Of a stretch of 64,000 bases of DNA, positions 1-9,530 are shown piece after piece (within the stretch, counting starts at the first letter, position 1; each line of letters opens with the position of its first letter). The notes beneath the pieces are model-generated. The model had not been told where the DNA came from and made no database searches. It saw only the letters and a list, made by a program, of their open reading frames with translations. This DNA comes from Actinomycetota bacterium. GTDB lineage: Bacteria; Actinomycetota; Acidimicrobiia; Acidimicrobiales; Ilumatobacteraceae. The position numbers and the translations under genes were made by a program. The DNA is taken from NCBI GenBank assembly GCA_016870865.1, contig VGAC01000008.1, positions 17,251-81,250 on the forward strand, written 5' to 3'.

Positions 1-636
1 GCTCGCGCGAAGGATGCGTACGAGCACGTCGACCCCGAACTTGTCGGCAATGGCACGAGGTTTGTCGTGTCGGAGATGGCCGGACGCGCGACGATCCAGA
101 TGAAGGCCGATGAAATCGGTCTTGCCATTGACGGGCCCGCGGTGAATCAGGTCATCGACGACCTCAAGCGTCTCGAGCACGAGGGCTACCACTTCGAGGC
201 GGCCGACGCGTCGCTCGAATTGCTGATGCGCCGTGCCGCTGGCTGGGAATCACCCTTCTTCACCGTCGAGTCGATGCGTGTCATCACCGATGAGGCCGCC
301 GATGGGACATTCACCACCGAGGCCACCGTCAAAGTGTGGGTGGCCGAAGAGCGCTTCGTGCACACCGCCGAGGGCAACGGCCCGGTCAATGCGATCGACT
401 CGGCGTTGCGTGCCGCACTCGTGCCACGGTTCCCGCAGCTCACGAAGATTCATCTCACCGACTACAAGGTGCGCATCCTCGACGGCGCAACGGCTACCGG
501 TGCGGTGACGCGTGTCCTCATCGATGCGACGAACGGGGAACGTTCGTGGACCACGATCGGTGTGTCGCCGAACATCATCCAGGCGTCGTGGCAGGCGCTC
601 GAAGAGTCGCTCGTGTACGGCTTGCTCCACGCCTGA
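1..636 (+). CDS. cimA: Citramalate synthase, C-terminal part (5' truncated by window edge)
   Basis: This is the 3' end of an alpha-isopropylmalate/citramalate synthase-type gene. The reading frame is open from base 1, so the start lies outside the window. The 211 visible residues contain the end of the TIM-barrel linker (GTRFVVSEMAGRA) and a complete LeuA-type dimerisation/regulatory domain with the typical GNGPVNAID motif near residues 125-133 and an ITRVLI-like strand. Family knowledge: these enzymes condense acetyl-CoA with pyruvate for isoleucine synthesis (CimA) or with 2-oxoisovalerate (LeuA). The long spacer before the regulatory domain and the SEMAGRA motif favour CimA, but the active-site barrel that would settle the substrate is outside the window. 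Confidence 0.85.
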   Translation, partial: ARAKDAYEHVDPELVGNGTRFVVSEMAGRATIQMKADEIGLAIDGPAVNQVIDDLKRLEHEGYHFEAADASLELLMRRAAGWESPFFTVESMRVITDEAADGTFTTEATVKVWVAEERFVHTAEGNGPVNAIDSALRAALVPRFPQLTKIHLTDYKVRILDGATATGAVTRVLIDATNGERSWTTIGVSPNIIQASWQALEESLVYGLLHA

Positions 637-653
637 CGGCTACTCTCAAGGCC

Positions 654-1178
654 ATGGCCGCACCGCGTTACACCCCCGAGTTCACGGCGGGACAGACCTC
701 TGCCTACGAGTCGCCCCAGCACGTGCCTGGGTCGTGGAAACCCGGCCGCAAGGGCGAAATCGACGGACGTCAACCCGCCGGCAGACGCCTGGGTTACCAG
801 GGTCCCGACCAGGGTTTCGTTCTCAAGATCGCCTCTTCCCTGCGTGGTGAGATTCGCCTGCAGTCCGGTGAGAGCGTCGATGACGCCATTCGCGGCAGCA
901 TCAACATCGCCCTGCGTCGCGCGTCGCTCTACGGCCGTGCGCCCGTGGTCCACGACGTGCGTCTTGCGCTGACCATCTGGGGTTGGCTCGACCCGAGTCC
1001 GCCCACTGATCTGGTGGTGGCGCGCAAGGCGCTGTTTGCCGGTGTGTCGCACGTGACCGCGCATTACGGCGAAGGCCGGCACATCGCGGATCTCGTTCCC
1101 GAGGCGACACTACGGATGACCCCTGAATCAGCAGGCAACGCGATGCCCGACTCGTGGCGCGCCCTCACCGGCTCCTGA
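654..1178 (+). CDS. Conserved hypothetical protein, 174 aa
   Basis: I do not recognise a family. The ATG at 654 is 17 bases after the cimA stop, so the two genes are probably co-transcribed. The N-terminal 50 residues are rich in Pro, Gly, Arg and Gln and look unstructured (APRYTPEF, QPAGRRLGYQGPDQG). The rest (about 50-160) looks like an alpha/beta fold with a GESVDDAIRGSINIAL helix and a hydrophobic strand around LALTIWGWL. There is no signal peptide or membrane segment. The same frame stays open upstream of 654 into cimA; that extension is antisense-free but out of frame with cimA and is rejected as the start. Confidence 0.7.
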   Translation: MAAPRYTPEFTAGQTSAYESPQHVPGSWKPGRKGEIDGRQPAGRRLGYQGPDQGFVLKIASSLRGEIRLQSGESVDDAIRGSINIALRRASLYGRAPVVHDVRLALTIWGWLDPSPPTDLVVARKALFAGVSHVTAHYGEGRHIADLVPEATLRMTPESAGNAMPDSWRALTGS

Positions 1179-1288
1179 GGATTCTCGGCACACGGAGGTG
1201 CAGGTTTTGCCAAGATCTGCGCCGAAAGACCTAGTTCCGGGTGTGGATTGGCCGGATCTGAGCGGCGCGTTGAACCGAGAACACCGAC

Positions 1289-2149
1289 CTAGCGCTCTTG
1301 TAGTGCGATGCCGGCGATGATGAGCGCGCCGCCGACGCAGTCCCACCCGGTCGGTGTTTGGTCAAAGACGACGAAACCGAAGATGCTCGACACGATCGGC
1401 AGCATCGCGAGGAGCACAGAGTAACGGCGGACCGTCACCGTTCGCAGGATTTTTTGGTCGATGCCGTAGCTGGTGACGCTTGACAGCGTGCCAATCAGCA
1501 CGCCGAGGGGTATCAACCACAGGTGTGAAGCAACGGCACCAGGGTCGCTCAGTCCGAACGGGACCGTCAAGAGCGTTCCGAAAACGAAGGACATCGCGAG
1601 CCCATCGATACCGGAGTGGCCGCGCGCGACTTTTGCACCTGAAACGATGTGAATCGCCCATGATGTTGCAGCGAGGAGAATGAAGAGGACGCCCAGGGGT
1701 TCGTCATCGATTTCGACACCGCTGAGGATTGCGACGCCGGAAACGGCAAGCACGAGTGCCACGGCATTGCGTCGCGAGCGCGTGAGAATCGCCGCAACCG
1801 TGATGGGTCCGATGAATTCGATGGCGACGCCCTTGCCGAGGGGCAGTCGGTCGATCGCGAGATAGAAAAACGTGCTGGTCAGGCCTGTCGACAATCCGAA
1901 GATCACCGCGGCACGCAACGAATCGCGCGACCAGTTGCGGTGTCGCATCTTGCGTGGTCCAGCGATGCAGACCGCCACGACCATCGCACCGAACATGCGC
2001 AGCCAAGCGAGTGCCGCCGGGTTTACGGTGTCGAATTGAGCCTTCGCGATTGCGTTGCCCGAGTTCAACGCCACAGCCGAAATGAGAAAGAGAATCTCCG
2101 GCTCGAATGTTCGTTCCCCCGGCGTGTCGTGTTGAAAAAACCGACTCAA
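1289..2149 (-). CDS. EamA/DMT-superfamily transporter (RhtA-like)
   Basis: This 286-residue protein is almost entirely made of hydrophobic helices, about ten in number, arranged as two EamA repeats (roughly 15-140 and 150-284). The first repeat has the motif GNAIAKAQFDTVNPAALAWL and the second ends with the GGALIIAG helix usual at the end of EamA domains. The family exports amino acids and other small metabolites across the inner membrane; the closest resemblance is to threonine/homoserine exporter RhtA, but the substrate cannot be read from the sequence. It is convergent with the preceding hypothetical gene and lies 18 bases downstream of the class II aldolase stop, so it could share that transcript. 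Confidence 0.8.
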   Translation of the reverse strand: MSRFFQHDTPGERTFEPEILFLISAVALNSGNAIAKAQFDTVNPAALAWLRMFGAMVVAVCIAGPRKMRHRNWSRDSLRAAVIFGLSTGLTSTFFYLAIDRLPLGKGVAIEFIGPITVAAILTRSRRNAVALVLAVSGVAILSGVEIDDEPLGVLFILLAATSWAIHIVSGAKVARGHSGIDGLAMSFVFGTLLTVPFGLSDPGAVASHLWLIPLGVLIGTLSSVTSYGIDQKILRTVTVRRYSVLLAMLPIVSSIFGFVVFDQTPTGWDCVGGALIIAGIALQER

Positions 2150-2167
2150 TTGGCGCCGAGGACCCTC

Positions 2168-2986
2168 TCAGTCGAGGAGGTCGGGATCGGACTTGACAAT
2201 GTCGTCCCACAAGGGCTGGAAGTTGAGCCACATCGCAGCCTGATGCGCGGTGTTGTTGCGGGTGTACTCGGCCCACTCGTGAGGAATGAGCTTGGGCTTA
2301 CCTGCGGCTTCGGCCATCAACTGCGCCTGACATGTGCGTTCCATCGTGACGAAGGCGTACGCGGCGGCATCGACGGTTTCGCCGGTGGTGAAGAGGCCGT
2401 GGTTCTGGTGAATGGCGGCCTTGTAGTTGCCGAAACAATCAGCGAAACGAATGCCGTCTTCAATCTCAAACACGACCTTGCCACCAACGTCGTCAATGAG
2501 TACGTGGTCGTTGTAGAACGCGCACGAGTCCTGCGTGATCGGGTCGAGGAGCCGTCCGAGCGACGACCACGACTTGCCGTACACCGAGTGCGCGTGGGCC
2601 GCGGCGTTGATGTCGGGGCGCGCCTTGTGGACTGCTGCGTGCAGCACAAATGCGGCGCGATTCACGGGACGTGAGCCGTAGACGACGTCACCGTCGTGGT
2701 TGACGAGAATCAAATCGCTGACACTGATCTGACGGAAGGACATCGCGAACGGGTTCACCCAGAAGTGGTCGGTGAACTCGGGGTCGCGGACCGTGATGTG
2801 GCCCGCCACGCCTTCGGAGAACCCGAATCTGCCAAAAATCCGCAACGCGCCGGCGAGACGTTCCTTGCGGTGACGGCGTTCGTCTTCGAAGTTGTCGAAC
2901 TTCGGAATGGAGACGAAGTCGAGAGGCTTGGGCGTGAGCGGGATACCGTCGATCGTCGGGACGGCGGGTGCATCGGTGACTGCCAT
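2168..2986 (-). CDS. Class II aldolase/adducin family protein
   Basis: The product (272 aa from the ATG at 2986) has the class II aldolase fold. The metal-binding histidines are visible in [10 protein letters not shown] and in [12 protein letters not shown], and the early motif [12 protein letters not shown] is the usual phosphate/substrate loop. Family members include fuculose-1-phosphate aldolase and many decarboxylase-like proteins of unknown substrate. This subgroup, with a [13 protein letters not shown] N-terminus, is common in actinobacteria next to acyl-CoA genes, and I cannot assign a reaction. A longer frame exists upstream to 3145, but it runs into the divergent promoter region and lacks family similarity, so the internal ATG is chosen. 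Confidence 0.8.
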   Translation of the reverse strand: MAVTDAPAVPTIDGIPLTPKPLDFVSIPKFDNFEDERRHRKERLAGALRIFGRFGFSEGVAGHITVRDPEFTDHFWVNPFAMSFRQISVSDLILVNHDGDVVYGSRPVNRAAFVLHAAVHKARPDINAAAHAHSVYGKSWSSLGRLLDPITQDSCAFYNDHVLIDDVGGKVVFEIEDGIRFADCFGNYKAAIHQNHGLFTTGETVDAAAYAFVTMERTCQAQLMAEAAGKPKLIPHEWAEYTRNNTAHQAAMWLNFQPLWDDIVKSDPDLLD

Positions 2987-3016
2987 GGCCTCAACACTAC
3001 GCCTCTCGCCCGGGCG

Positions 3017-3065
3017 TTTTCGGCGCGAATCTTGACGCAGACTGCACCTCACGGCGCCGAAAACC
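3017..3065. promoter_or_regulatory. Perfect 11-bp inverted repeat in a divergent promoter region
   Basis: The 95-base gap between the divergent aldolase and mutase genes holds GTTTTCGGCGC at 3017-3027 and its exact reverse complement GCGCCGAAAAC at 3055-3065, separated by 27 bases. The right arm ends 16 bases before the mutase ATG. The spacing is too wide for one small dimer site and no T-run follows the right arm, so it is not a plain terminator. It could be a paired operator controlling both genes; this is inference. Confidence 0.45.
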
Positions 3066-3081
3066 CTACGATTTGGCAGGT

Positions 3082-4677
3082 ATGGCTGATTCCACCGCAG
3101 ATGTTTCGACCTGGCCGAGAACCGATTCGGGGATTCCGATCGCACCGCTCTACACGGCGGAATCGCTGATCGGCTGGGACTCGGCCTCGCGGTTGGGTGA
3201 GCCCGGCACGGCCCCCTACACCCGAGGCGTCTATCCGACGATGTACCGCGGCAAGTTGTGGACGATGCGCCAGTACGCCGGCTTCGGCACCGCGGCGTCC
3301 ACGAACGAGCGCTTCAAGTTCTTGTTGCAGGCCGGCCAGACCGGTCTTTCGTGTGCCTTTGACCTGCCGACCCAGATGGGCTACGACTCCGACCACCCGC
3401 GCGCGGAGGGCGAAGTCGGCAAGGTCGGCGTCGCCATCGACTCGATGGCCGACATGCGCATCTTGTTGTCGGGTCTGCCCCTCGACGAGGTGTCGACTTC
3501 GATGACGATCAACTCGACCGGCGCGATCCTGTTGTTGATGTACGAACTCGTGGCCGAAGAGCAAGGTGTGCCGGCCAGCGCCATCAGTGGCACGATCCAG
3601 AACGATCTGCTCAAGGAGTACATCGCCCGTGGTACCTACATCTACCCGCCACGTCCGTCCATGCGCGTCATCACCGACATCTTCGAATACTGCTCGAAGC
3701 ACGTGCCGAAGTGGAACACGATTTCGATCTCGGGCTACCACATCCGCGAAGCCGGCAGTACGGCAGTCCAGGAGATCGCCTTCACCATCGCCAACGCGAT
3801 CGCCTACGTACAGGCGGCGGTCGACGCGGGTTTGAAGGTCGACGACTTCGCGCCGCGACTCAGTTTCTTCTGGAACGGCCACAACAACTTCTTCGAGGAA
3901 GTCGCCAAGTTCCGTGCTGCACGACGCATGTGGTACCGCATCATGACCGAGCGTTTCGGTGCGCAGAAGGAGTCCAGCAAGTTGCTGCGCTTCCACACCC
4001 AGACGGGTGGCAGCACGCTGACCGCGCAGCAGCCGTTGAACAACGTCGTTCGTGTCGCCATTCAGTCGATGGCCGCGGTTCTCGGCGGAACCCAGAGCCT
4101 GCACACGAACGGCTACGACGAAGCCATCAGCCTGCCCACCGAAGAGGCCGCTCGCATCGCGTTGCGGACGCAGCAGATCATCGGTTACGAGAGTGGTGTC
4201 GCCGACACACCCGATCCGCTGGCCGGTTCGTATTTCGTCGAGAAGCTGACCGACGACGTCGAGGCGTTGGCGTGGCAGTACATCGAACGCATCGATGAAA
4301 TGGGCGGAGCGGTTGCCGCAATCGAGCAGGGCTATCAGATGGACGAGATCGAGCAGGCGGCCTACGACTACACGAAGTCGATCGACGATGACGAGCGCGT
4401 GATCGTCGGTGTGAACAGGTTCAAGGTCGACGTGGAGCCCGAGCCGAAGGCGTTCCCGATCGACCCGCTGCTGCAGGTCGACCAGGTGGCAAGCCTCAAG
4501 AAGTTCAAGGCCGACCGTGACGCGGCGCTCGTGGGGGCGAAACTCGACGATGTCACCGCCGCAGCACGTGGCACACAGAACCTTCTCTATCCGATGAAGG
4601 AGGCGCTGCGTGCCCACGCGACGCTGGGCGAAGTCAGCGACGCACTGCGCACAGTGTTTGGCGTGTACCAGCCCTGA
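3082..4677 (+). CDS. Methylmalonyl-CoA mutase large (catalytic) chain without B12 domain
   Basis: The 531-residue protein is the acyl-CoA-binding TIM-barrel half of the mutase family. It interconverts (R)-methylmalonyl-CoA and succinyl-CoA, or a related pair, using adenosylcobalamin. The motif RQYAGFGTA supplies Tyr65, the GTIQND motif is intact, Arg183 precedes TYIYPP and His220 sits in SISGYH. In the P. shermanii enzyme the equivalent Tyr89 and Arg207 select methylmalonyl-CoA, while isobutyryl-CoA mutase has Phe and Gln there, so methylmalonyl-CoA is the likely substrate. The C-terminal cobalamin-binding domain (DxHxxG) is absent, so a separate small subunit is required and is not in this window. 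An in-frame TTG lies at 3073; the ATG at 3082 is preferred. Confidence 0.9.
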   Translation: MADSTADVSTWPRTDSGIPIAPLYTAESLIGWDSASRLGEPGTAPYTRGVYPTMYRGKLWTMRQYAGFGTAASTNERFKFLLQAGQTGLSCAFDLPTQMGYDSDHPRAEGEVGKVGVAIDSMADMRILLSGLPLDEVSTSMTINSTGAILLLMYELVAEEQGVPASAISGTIQNDLLKEYIARGTYIYPPRPSMRVITDIFEYCSKHVPKWNTISISGYHIREAGSTAVQEIAFTIANAIAYVQAAVDAGLKVDDFAPRLSFFWNGHNNFFEEVAKFRAARRMWYRIMTERFGAQKESSKLLRFHTQTGGSTLTAQQPLNNVVRVAIQSMAAVLGGTQSLHTNGYDEAISLPTEEAARIALRTQQIIGYESGVADTPDPLAGSYFVEKLTDDVEALAWQYIERIDEMGGAVAAIEQGYQMDEIEQAAYDYTKSIDDDERVIVGVNRFKVDVEPEPKAFPIDPLLQVDQVASLKKFKADRDAALVGAKLDDVTAAARGTQNLLYPMKEALRAHATLGEVSDALRTVFGVYQP

Positions 4678-4683
4678 AGGAGG

Positions 4684-5235
4684 TCACAGCCAGTTGATGC
4701 TGGGCGCCGGGCGTTCGGGCGTCTCGACGGTTCCCGTGGGCCAACCCAGATAGACGAGGGCGAGAACCTCGGTGTCGGGTTCGAAGCCACACACGTCGTT
4801 GATCGCCGCGTTAGCTCCGCGCATGGGTGAGCCCCACAGCGCTGCCAAGCCCCGCGCGTGGGCTGCGAGCAACAGGTTCTGCAGCCCCGCCGCGACCGCG
4901 TAGCGGTTCTCCGCGGTGCGCTGCGGGCTCTCGCCCGGTGCCGCACCGGCGGCAATGACGACCGGCGACCGCAGGTACTTGGTTCGTGTTTTTTCGACCT
5001 TCGGTGCGTCGTCTCCCTGGGCTGCCATCACGTCGGCAATCGACTCGCCGAGTGCGCGCCGCACATCGCCCGTGAGTACCGCGAGTCGCCAAGGCCACGT
5101 GCGTTTGTGGTTCGGAGCCCACGTGAGAAGTTCGAGCAGGTCTTCCACGACGGCGCGCGGCACCTCGCGTTGCGCATCGATCAGCAGGCTGCTGCGACGT
5201 GAACGGATGAGGTTGGCGAGGTCATCGGGAGACAT
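4684..5235 (-). CDS. Nitroreductase family protein
   Basis: This 183-residue FMN-binding nitroreductase-like protein starts with the typical IRSRRSS helix that binds the FMN phosphate, has WAPNHKRTWPWR in the substrate/FMN loop, and GLQNLLLAAHARGLAALWGS for the second FMN contact. It resembles the short single-domain YdjA/NfnB-type members that reduce nitro compounds or quinones with NAD(P)H; the physiological substrate is unknown. The gene begins one base after the dapD stop, so it is very probably in the lysS-dapD transcript. It is convergent with the mutase gene, with only six bases between stops. Confidence 0.82.
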   Translation of the reverse strand: MSPDDLANLIRSRRSSLLIDAQREVPRAVVEDLLELLTWAPNHKRTWPWRLAVLTGDVRRALGESIADVMAAQGDDAPKVEKTRTKYLRSPVVIAAGAAPGESPQRTAENRYAVAAGLQNLLLAAHARGLAALWGSPMRGANAAINDVCGFEPDTEVLALVYLGWPTGTVETPERPAPSINWL

Positions 5236-5236
5236 G

Positions 5237-6163
5237 TCAATTCCTGTGGAGTGCCGCGTTCAGGCCACCCCAGGTGCCCTGGCGTTGCACGGCTTCGACT
5301 GCGCCGTTGGTGCTGTTTCGCCGGAACAGCAGGTTGTTCGCGCCCGATACCTCGCGTGCTTTCACCACGTCGCCGTCGGGCAGGCGGACGAGCGTGCCGG
5401 CGGTGACGTACAGCCCGGCTTCGACGATGCACTCGTCGCCCAGTGAAATGCCGAGTCCCGAGTTCGCACCGAGCAGGCAGCGTTGGCCGACGGTGATCAT
5501 CTCTTTTCCACCGCCCGAGAGCGTGCCCATGATGCTGGCGCCGCCGCCGATGTCACTGCCGTCGCCGACAACGACGCCGGCCGAGATGCGGCCCTCGACC
5601 ATCGATGCACCGAGCGTGCCCGCGTTGAAGTTGCAGAAGCCCTCGTGCATGACGGTGGTGCCGACAGCCAAGTGGGCGCCGAGACGAACGCGGCTCGCAT
5701 CGGCAATACGTACCCCGGATGGCACCACATAGTCGGTCATACGGGGGAACTTGTCGACACCGTTGACCACCAGGTGCTCGCCGCGCTGTGCGAAATTCCA
5801 CGAGATGCTCTCGAGTTGATCGATTGCAACCGGTCCGCGACTGGTCCAAGCGACGTTTGCCAACAAGCCGAAGGTGCCGTCGAGATTCAGTGTGCGGGGC
5901 TGGGCGAGGCGGTGCGACAAGAGATGCAGGCGAAGGTAGACATCGCTCACACTTTGCGGCGCGACCGACGTATCGACCACGATCCGCACCGGCTCGAAGC
6001 AAACACCGCGATCAGGATCGCCGGACTTGGCGTGTTCGATGCTGCTGTGCGGCGCATCGCCGGGAACCGTGTCGCCCCAACCCAGGGCGCGGAAGCGGGT
6101 GTCGAGAACCGAACCGTCGGCGGCGACCGTTGCAAGGCCGACACCCCATGCGTTCTTGGTCAT
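5237..6163 (-). CDS. dapD: Tetrahydrodipicolinate N-succinyltransferase
   Basis: The product (308 aa) matches the actinobacterial DapD type: an N-terminal region beginning AWGVGLATV, a middle domain, then a left-handed beta-helix of hexapeptide repeats (about 160-260, for example [19 protein letters not shown] and [20 protein letters not shown]). It transfers succinate from succinyl-CoA to tetrahydrodipicolinate in the lysine/meso-diaminopimelate pathway in the cytoplasm. It lies 32 bases downstream of lysS, so lysine synthesis and lysyl-tRNA charging are neighbours here. Length and motif order fit the family and there is no sign of damage. Confidence 0.9.
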   Translation of the reverse strand: MTKNAWGVGLATVAADGSVLDTRFRALGWGDTVPGDAPHSSIEHAKSGDPDRGVCFEPVRIVVDTSVAPQSVSDVYLRLHLLSHRLAQPRTLNLDGTFGLLANVAWTSRGPVAIDQLESISWNFAQRGEHLVVNGVDKFPRMTDYVVPSGVRIADASRVRLGAHLAVGTTVMHEGFCNFNAGTLGASMVEGRISAGVVVGDGSDIGGGASIMGTLSGGGKEMITVGQRCLLGANSGLGISLGDECIVEAGLYVTAGTLVRLPDGDVVKAREVSGANNLLFRRNSTNGAVEAVQRQGTWGGLNAALHRN

Positions 6164-6195
6164 GTTGTGGCTCCTGTGTTGTTGACGGCGACCGG

Positions 6196-7713
6196 TCAGT
6201 CAAGAACCTCGGGTCGCAGGGTGGGGAAGAGAATCACGTCACGAATGGTCGGTACGTTCGCGATCAACATGGTGAGACGATCCATGCCGATGCCGAGGCC
6301 ACCCGTGGGCGGCATGCCGAATTCGAGCGCGCGGAGGTAATCCTCGTCGACCGTGCCGGCCTCCGCGTTGCCTGCTTCCTTGGCACGTTGTTCGTCCTCG
6401 AAGCGGAGGCGTTGTTCGACGGGGTCGTTCAACTCGCTGTAGCCGTTGGCAAGTTCACGTCCACCGACGAACAATTCGAAGCGCTCGGTCAGGTGCGGGT
6501 CGTTGCGGTCGACACGCGCGAGGGGACTCGTCTCGACAGGATGGCCGGTGACGAACGTCGGTGCGATCAGTGCGTGCTCGGCCAAGGCCTCGAACAACTC
6601 CTCAATGATCTTGCCCGAACCCCACTGAGCCTCGGTGCGAACGTTGTGCTCGGCCGCGAGTGAGCGAAGTGCTTCGACGCTTTGCGATGGGTGTACCGCC
6701 ACACCCGTCTTTTCTCGCACCAGGTCGATCATGCGCACGCGCCGGAACGGCTCGGCAAGGTCGACGCTCAGACCGTTCACGTCTATGACCGTCGTGCCGA
6801 TCGCGTCGCGCGCCGCCGCGGCGAACAGTTCCTCGGTGATCGCCATTACGTCGCTGTAGTCGCCGAACGCCTGGTACAGCTCCATCATCGTGAATTCTGG
6901 GTTGTGGCGCGGTGAGATGCCCTCGTTGCGGAACACGCGACCGATTTCGTAGACGCGCTCCATGCCACCCACGACCAGGCGCTTGAGGTGCAACTCGAGG
7001 GCGATGCGCAGGTACAGACCCATATCGAGGGTCTTGTGGTGCGTGGTGAACGGGCGGGCGTGTGCACCCCCGGCTTCGACGTGGAGAACCGGCGTCTCGA
7101 CTTCGACGAAGTCCTTCGCGGCGAGGGTGCGTCGGAACGAGGCGATGATCGCGTGGCGAACGGCGAATACGCGGCGTGCATCGTCATTGGAGATGAGGTC
7201 GGCATAGCGCTGGCGGTAGCGGGTGTCGGTGTCGGCGAGGCCGTGCCACTTGTCGGGCAACGGACGCAGGGCCTTGGCGAGCAGTTCGAGGCCGGAAACC
7301 TTCACGGACAACTCACCCTTGCGCGTCGTCATCACAATGCCGTGGACTCCGACCCAGTCGCCGAGGTCGAGGTCATCGATGCGTGCGAAGAGATCGTCAC
7401 CGACGACCGCCCTGGAGACGAACAACTGGATTTCGTCATCACGGTCGCGCAATGTCGCAAAAATCAACTTTCCCTGGTCGCGCTTCAAGAGAATGCGACC
7501 AGCGACCGCGACCGCCACCTCGGTTTCGGTGCCGGCTTGGAGCCCGCCGTGTGCAGAACGAATCTCCGCCAGTGTGTGTGACCTATCGAAGCGGTACGGA
7601 TAGGGGTTTGTGCCGTCGTTACGCAACGCAGCAACATGATCGAGTCGACGCGCTCTCTCGGCTGCCAGTCCGTGCTCCGTTGTTGCGGCGGAGGTGTCGG
7701 GGGAGTCGGTCAC
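6196..7713 (-). CDS. lysS: Lysyl-tRNA synthetase, class II
   Basis: The 505-residue protein charges tRNA-Lys. An N-terminal OB-fold anticodon-binding domain (about 60-165) is followed by a class II catalytic core. Motif 2 is seen as [16 protein letters not shown] and motif 3 as [13 protein letters not shown] near the C-terminus. [20 protein letters not shown] is the usual amino-acid/ATP pocket region. The start ATG gives a short Ser/Thr-rich leader ([15 protein letters not shown]) before the first helix, as in other actinobacterial LysS. The 452 bases upstream hold no gene and presumably carry its promoter. Confidence 0.95.
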   Translation of the reverse strand: MTDSPDTSAATTEHGLAAERARRLDHVAALRNDGTNPYPYRFDRSHTLAEIRSAHGGLQAGTETEVAVAVAGRILLKRDQGKLIFATLRDRDDEIQLFVSRAVVGDDLFARIDDLDLGDWVGVHGIVMTTRKGELSVKVSGLELLAKALRPLPDKWHGLADTDTRYRQRYADLISNDDARRVFAVRHAIIASFRRTLAAKDFVEVETPVLHVEAGGAHARPFTTHHKTLDMGLYLRIALELHLKRLVVGGMERVYEIGRVFRNEGISPRHNPEFTMMELYQAFGDYSDVMAITEELFAAAARDAIGTTVIDVNGLSVDLAEPFRRVRMIDLVREKTGVAVHPSQSVEALRSLAAEHNVRTEAQWGSGKIIEELFEALAEHALIAPTFVTGHPVETSPLARVDRNDPHLTERFELFVGGRELANGYSELNDPVEQRLRFEDEQRAKEAGNAEAGTVDEDYLRALEFGMPPTGGLGIGMDRLTMLIANVPTIRDVILFPTLRPEVLD

Positions 7714-8165
7714 AGAGTCCCACGGTAGTGCGTGGGCGCAGACCTACCGTTGTCGATTGGTGGTTCACCTCCGGACCCGACAAATTGCGCCACCGCGAAC
7801 ACGTCATCCACTCCATCGGCTGTTTCGGCGACCATCGTGGCTCACATCGCGAATATTCCTCTCCCCGCGACACGCTCCAACCCGATCCGCGGCGCGACGA
7901 CAGTCACGCGCGACGACGGTGACGGCCGAGCCAAGTCGGGTGCATCCGGACATCACGGCAAGGTGGTTCTTCGGTGGCATCCGTGTCTGCCGGTCGCATG
8001 CCGGGCAAACCCGGTCGTGTTACACAAATGGGTATCCGCACGGAGCGGAAACTTCAAGCCCGTCAGTAGTGAACACTTCGAATGCATCGGTGAATGTCGC
8101 CACAACGATGTGTATCCATTGCTTTTTGTCCGAACATGCCGGGTGGTGACCGATAACCTTTCGCC
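7714..8165. other. Divergent intergenic region of 452 bp, no gene recognised
   Basis: This is the longest gene-free stretch in the window, between divergent lysS and the LpdA-like gene. Several short frames cross it, but their peptides look like random translation (many Arg, Ser, Pro, His), none has a good ribosome-binding site, and the longest (7732-8250) runs over the LpdA start. I found no tRNA-like cloverleaf, T-box consensus or strong terminator. It must contain two promoters and may hold a small RNA, but nothing specific can be shown. Confidence 0.5.
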
Positions 8166-9527
8166 GTGGCGTTGCGGTTCATCATCATCGGAGGGGGCCC
8201 CGCCGGAAACTCTGCGGCAACCTGGGCAGCCCGACTGGGTGCCGAAGTAGTGATGATCGAGCGTGAAATCGTCGGGGGAAGCGCCCATCTTCTGGACTGC
8301 ATTCCCTCGAAGGCGATGATCGCCACGGGTGGTGCGATGAGTGCGACGAAGCGATTCGCCGGGATGGGCATCGAGCAGCACGACGTGGAAATCGACGTCG
8401 ATTCGCTGGCTGAACGCATCGGTGGCATCGTCAACCGGCTGCAGGGCACCACCACCCAACTGCTCGAAAGCCAGGGTGTCGCAATCATGCGTGGCGAGGC
8501 ACGGTTCGTCGGCCCTAACGAAGTGATTGTGGGTACCACCGAAGGCGAACAGAGCGTTCGTGGCGACGCATTCCTGATTGCAACGGGGTCGCGCCCCCGC
8601 ATTCCCGACTGGTGCACACCGGACGGAAAGCGGATTCTCACGACACGCGACTGCTACCCGCCGAAGATCTTCCCGAAAAGTATCGCTGTCGTGGGCTCGG
8701 GTGTCACCGGCGTGGAGTTCGTCCACATGTTCGCTTCCTTCGGTGCGCAGGTCACCCTCATCGTGAGTCGTCAACAGGTGCTTCCGGGGAAGGATCCCGA
8801 GGCGGCGGCAGCCCTCGAAGACTCGTTCCTCGCTCGCGGCGTGAAGCTGCTCAAGGGTGCCCGTGCGACGGCAATCGAATACGAAGGTGACGGAGTCTTG
8901 GTGTGCTGTGACGACGGACGTGAGGTGCGTGCATCGCATGCGGTTCTCGCAATCGGTTCCGAGCCCAACGTGGAAGGTCTGGGCCTGGGCGCTGCGGGGG
9001 TCGAGTTCGATTCGCGCGGCTACGTGAACATCGACCGTCACTGCGAAACCAACGTGAAGGGCATCTATGCCGCCGGTGACGTCAGCGGCAAGTTGCCGTT
9101 GTCGTCGGTGGCGGCGATGCAGGGACGCAAGATCGCAGAGCACGTGATGGGCTCCAACCGCGCGAACCATCGCCATCTCGACTACGACAAGGCCGCGGCC
9201 GCGATCTTCACCCAGCCGGAAATTGCCGACGTCGGTCTTGCCGAGGCCGAGGCATTCGCAAACGGCCGCAAGATCCGTGTCACCAAGGTGCCGTTCTCGT
9301 CAACTGCCAAGGCACTGATCCACAACGACCCCCGCGGTTTCGTGAAGTTGATCTCCGACCCCAACACCGGCCAGGTACTCGGTGGCACCATCGTGGGTCG
9401 TCACGCCGGGGAACTGATCAGCGTCATCGCACTCGCGGTGACGGCACACTTGAGGGTCACCGACCTGCTCGACACCCTCTTCGTGCATCCCGCCCTCGCC
9501 GAGGCATTGCTCGACGCCGCCGAGTAA
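8166..9527 (+). CDS. NAD(P)H-quinone dehydrogenase, LpdA type (non-disulfide lipoamide dehydrogenase homologue)
   Basis: The 453-residue flavoprotein starts at GTG and has the FAD motif GGGPAGNSAATWAA at once, a second GxGxxG at VVGSGVTGVEFVH for NAD(P)H, and the GIYAAGDVSG motif. In true lipoamide dehydrogenases the redox disulfide is CLNVGC. Here the equivalent segment is SAHLLDC, so only Cys45 remains and the partner is Ala40. The C-terminal His-x-His-Pro is also reduced to FVHPALAE. This matches M. tuberculosis Rv3303c (LpdA), which reduces quinones with NAD(P)H rather than lipoamide. The gene stands alone and is convergent with the carboxylase gene. Confidence 0.85.
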   Translation: MALRFIIIGGGPAGNSAATWAARLGAEVVMIEREIVGGSAHLLDCIPSKAMIATGGAMSATKRFAGMGIEQHDVEIDVDSLAERIGGIVNRLQGTTTQLLESQGVAIMRGEARFVGPNEVIVGTTEGEQSVRGDAFLIATGSRPRIPDWCTPDGKRILTTRDCYPPKIFPKSIAVVGSGVTGVEFVHMFASFGAQVTLIVSRQQVLPGKDPEAAAALEDSFLARGVKLLKGARATAIEYEGDGVLVCCDDGREVRASHAVLAIGSEPNVEGLGLGAAGVEFDSRGYVNIDRHCETNVKGIYAAGDVSGKLPLSSVAAMQGRKIAEHVMGSNRANHRHLDYDKAAAAIFTQPEIADVGLAEAEAFANGRKIRVTKVPFSSTAKALIHNDPRGFVKLISDPNTGQVLGGTIVGRHAGELISVIALAVTAHLRVTDLLDTLFVHPALAEALLDAAE

Positions 9528-9530
9528 CGC

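Noticed and set aside
3049..4617. 522-codon open frame on the minus strand across the mutase gene
   Set aside because: It is the antisense shadow of a clearly identified mutase; the peptide is rich in Arg, His, Val and Leu and has no family features.
7732..8250. 172-codon plus frame in the lysS/LpdA gap
   Set aside because: It overlaps the certain start of the LpdA-like gene in another frame, has no good ribosome-binding site and random-looking composition.
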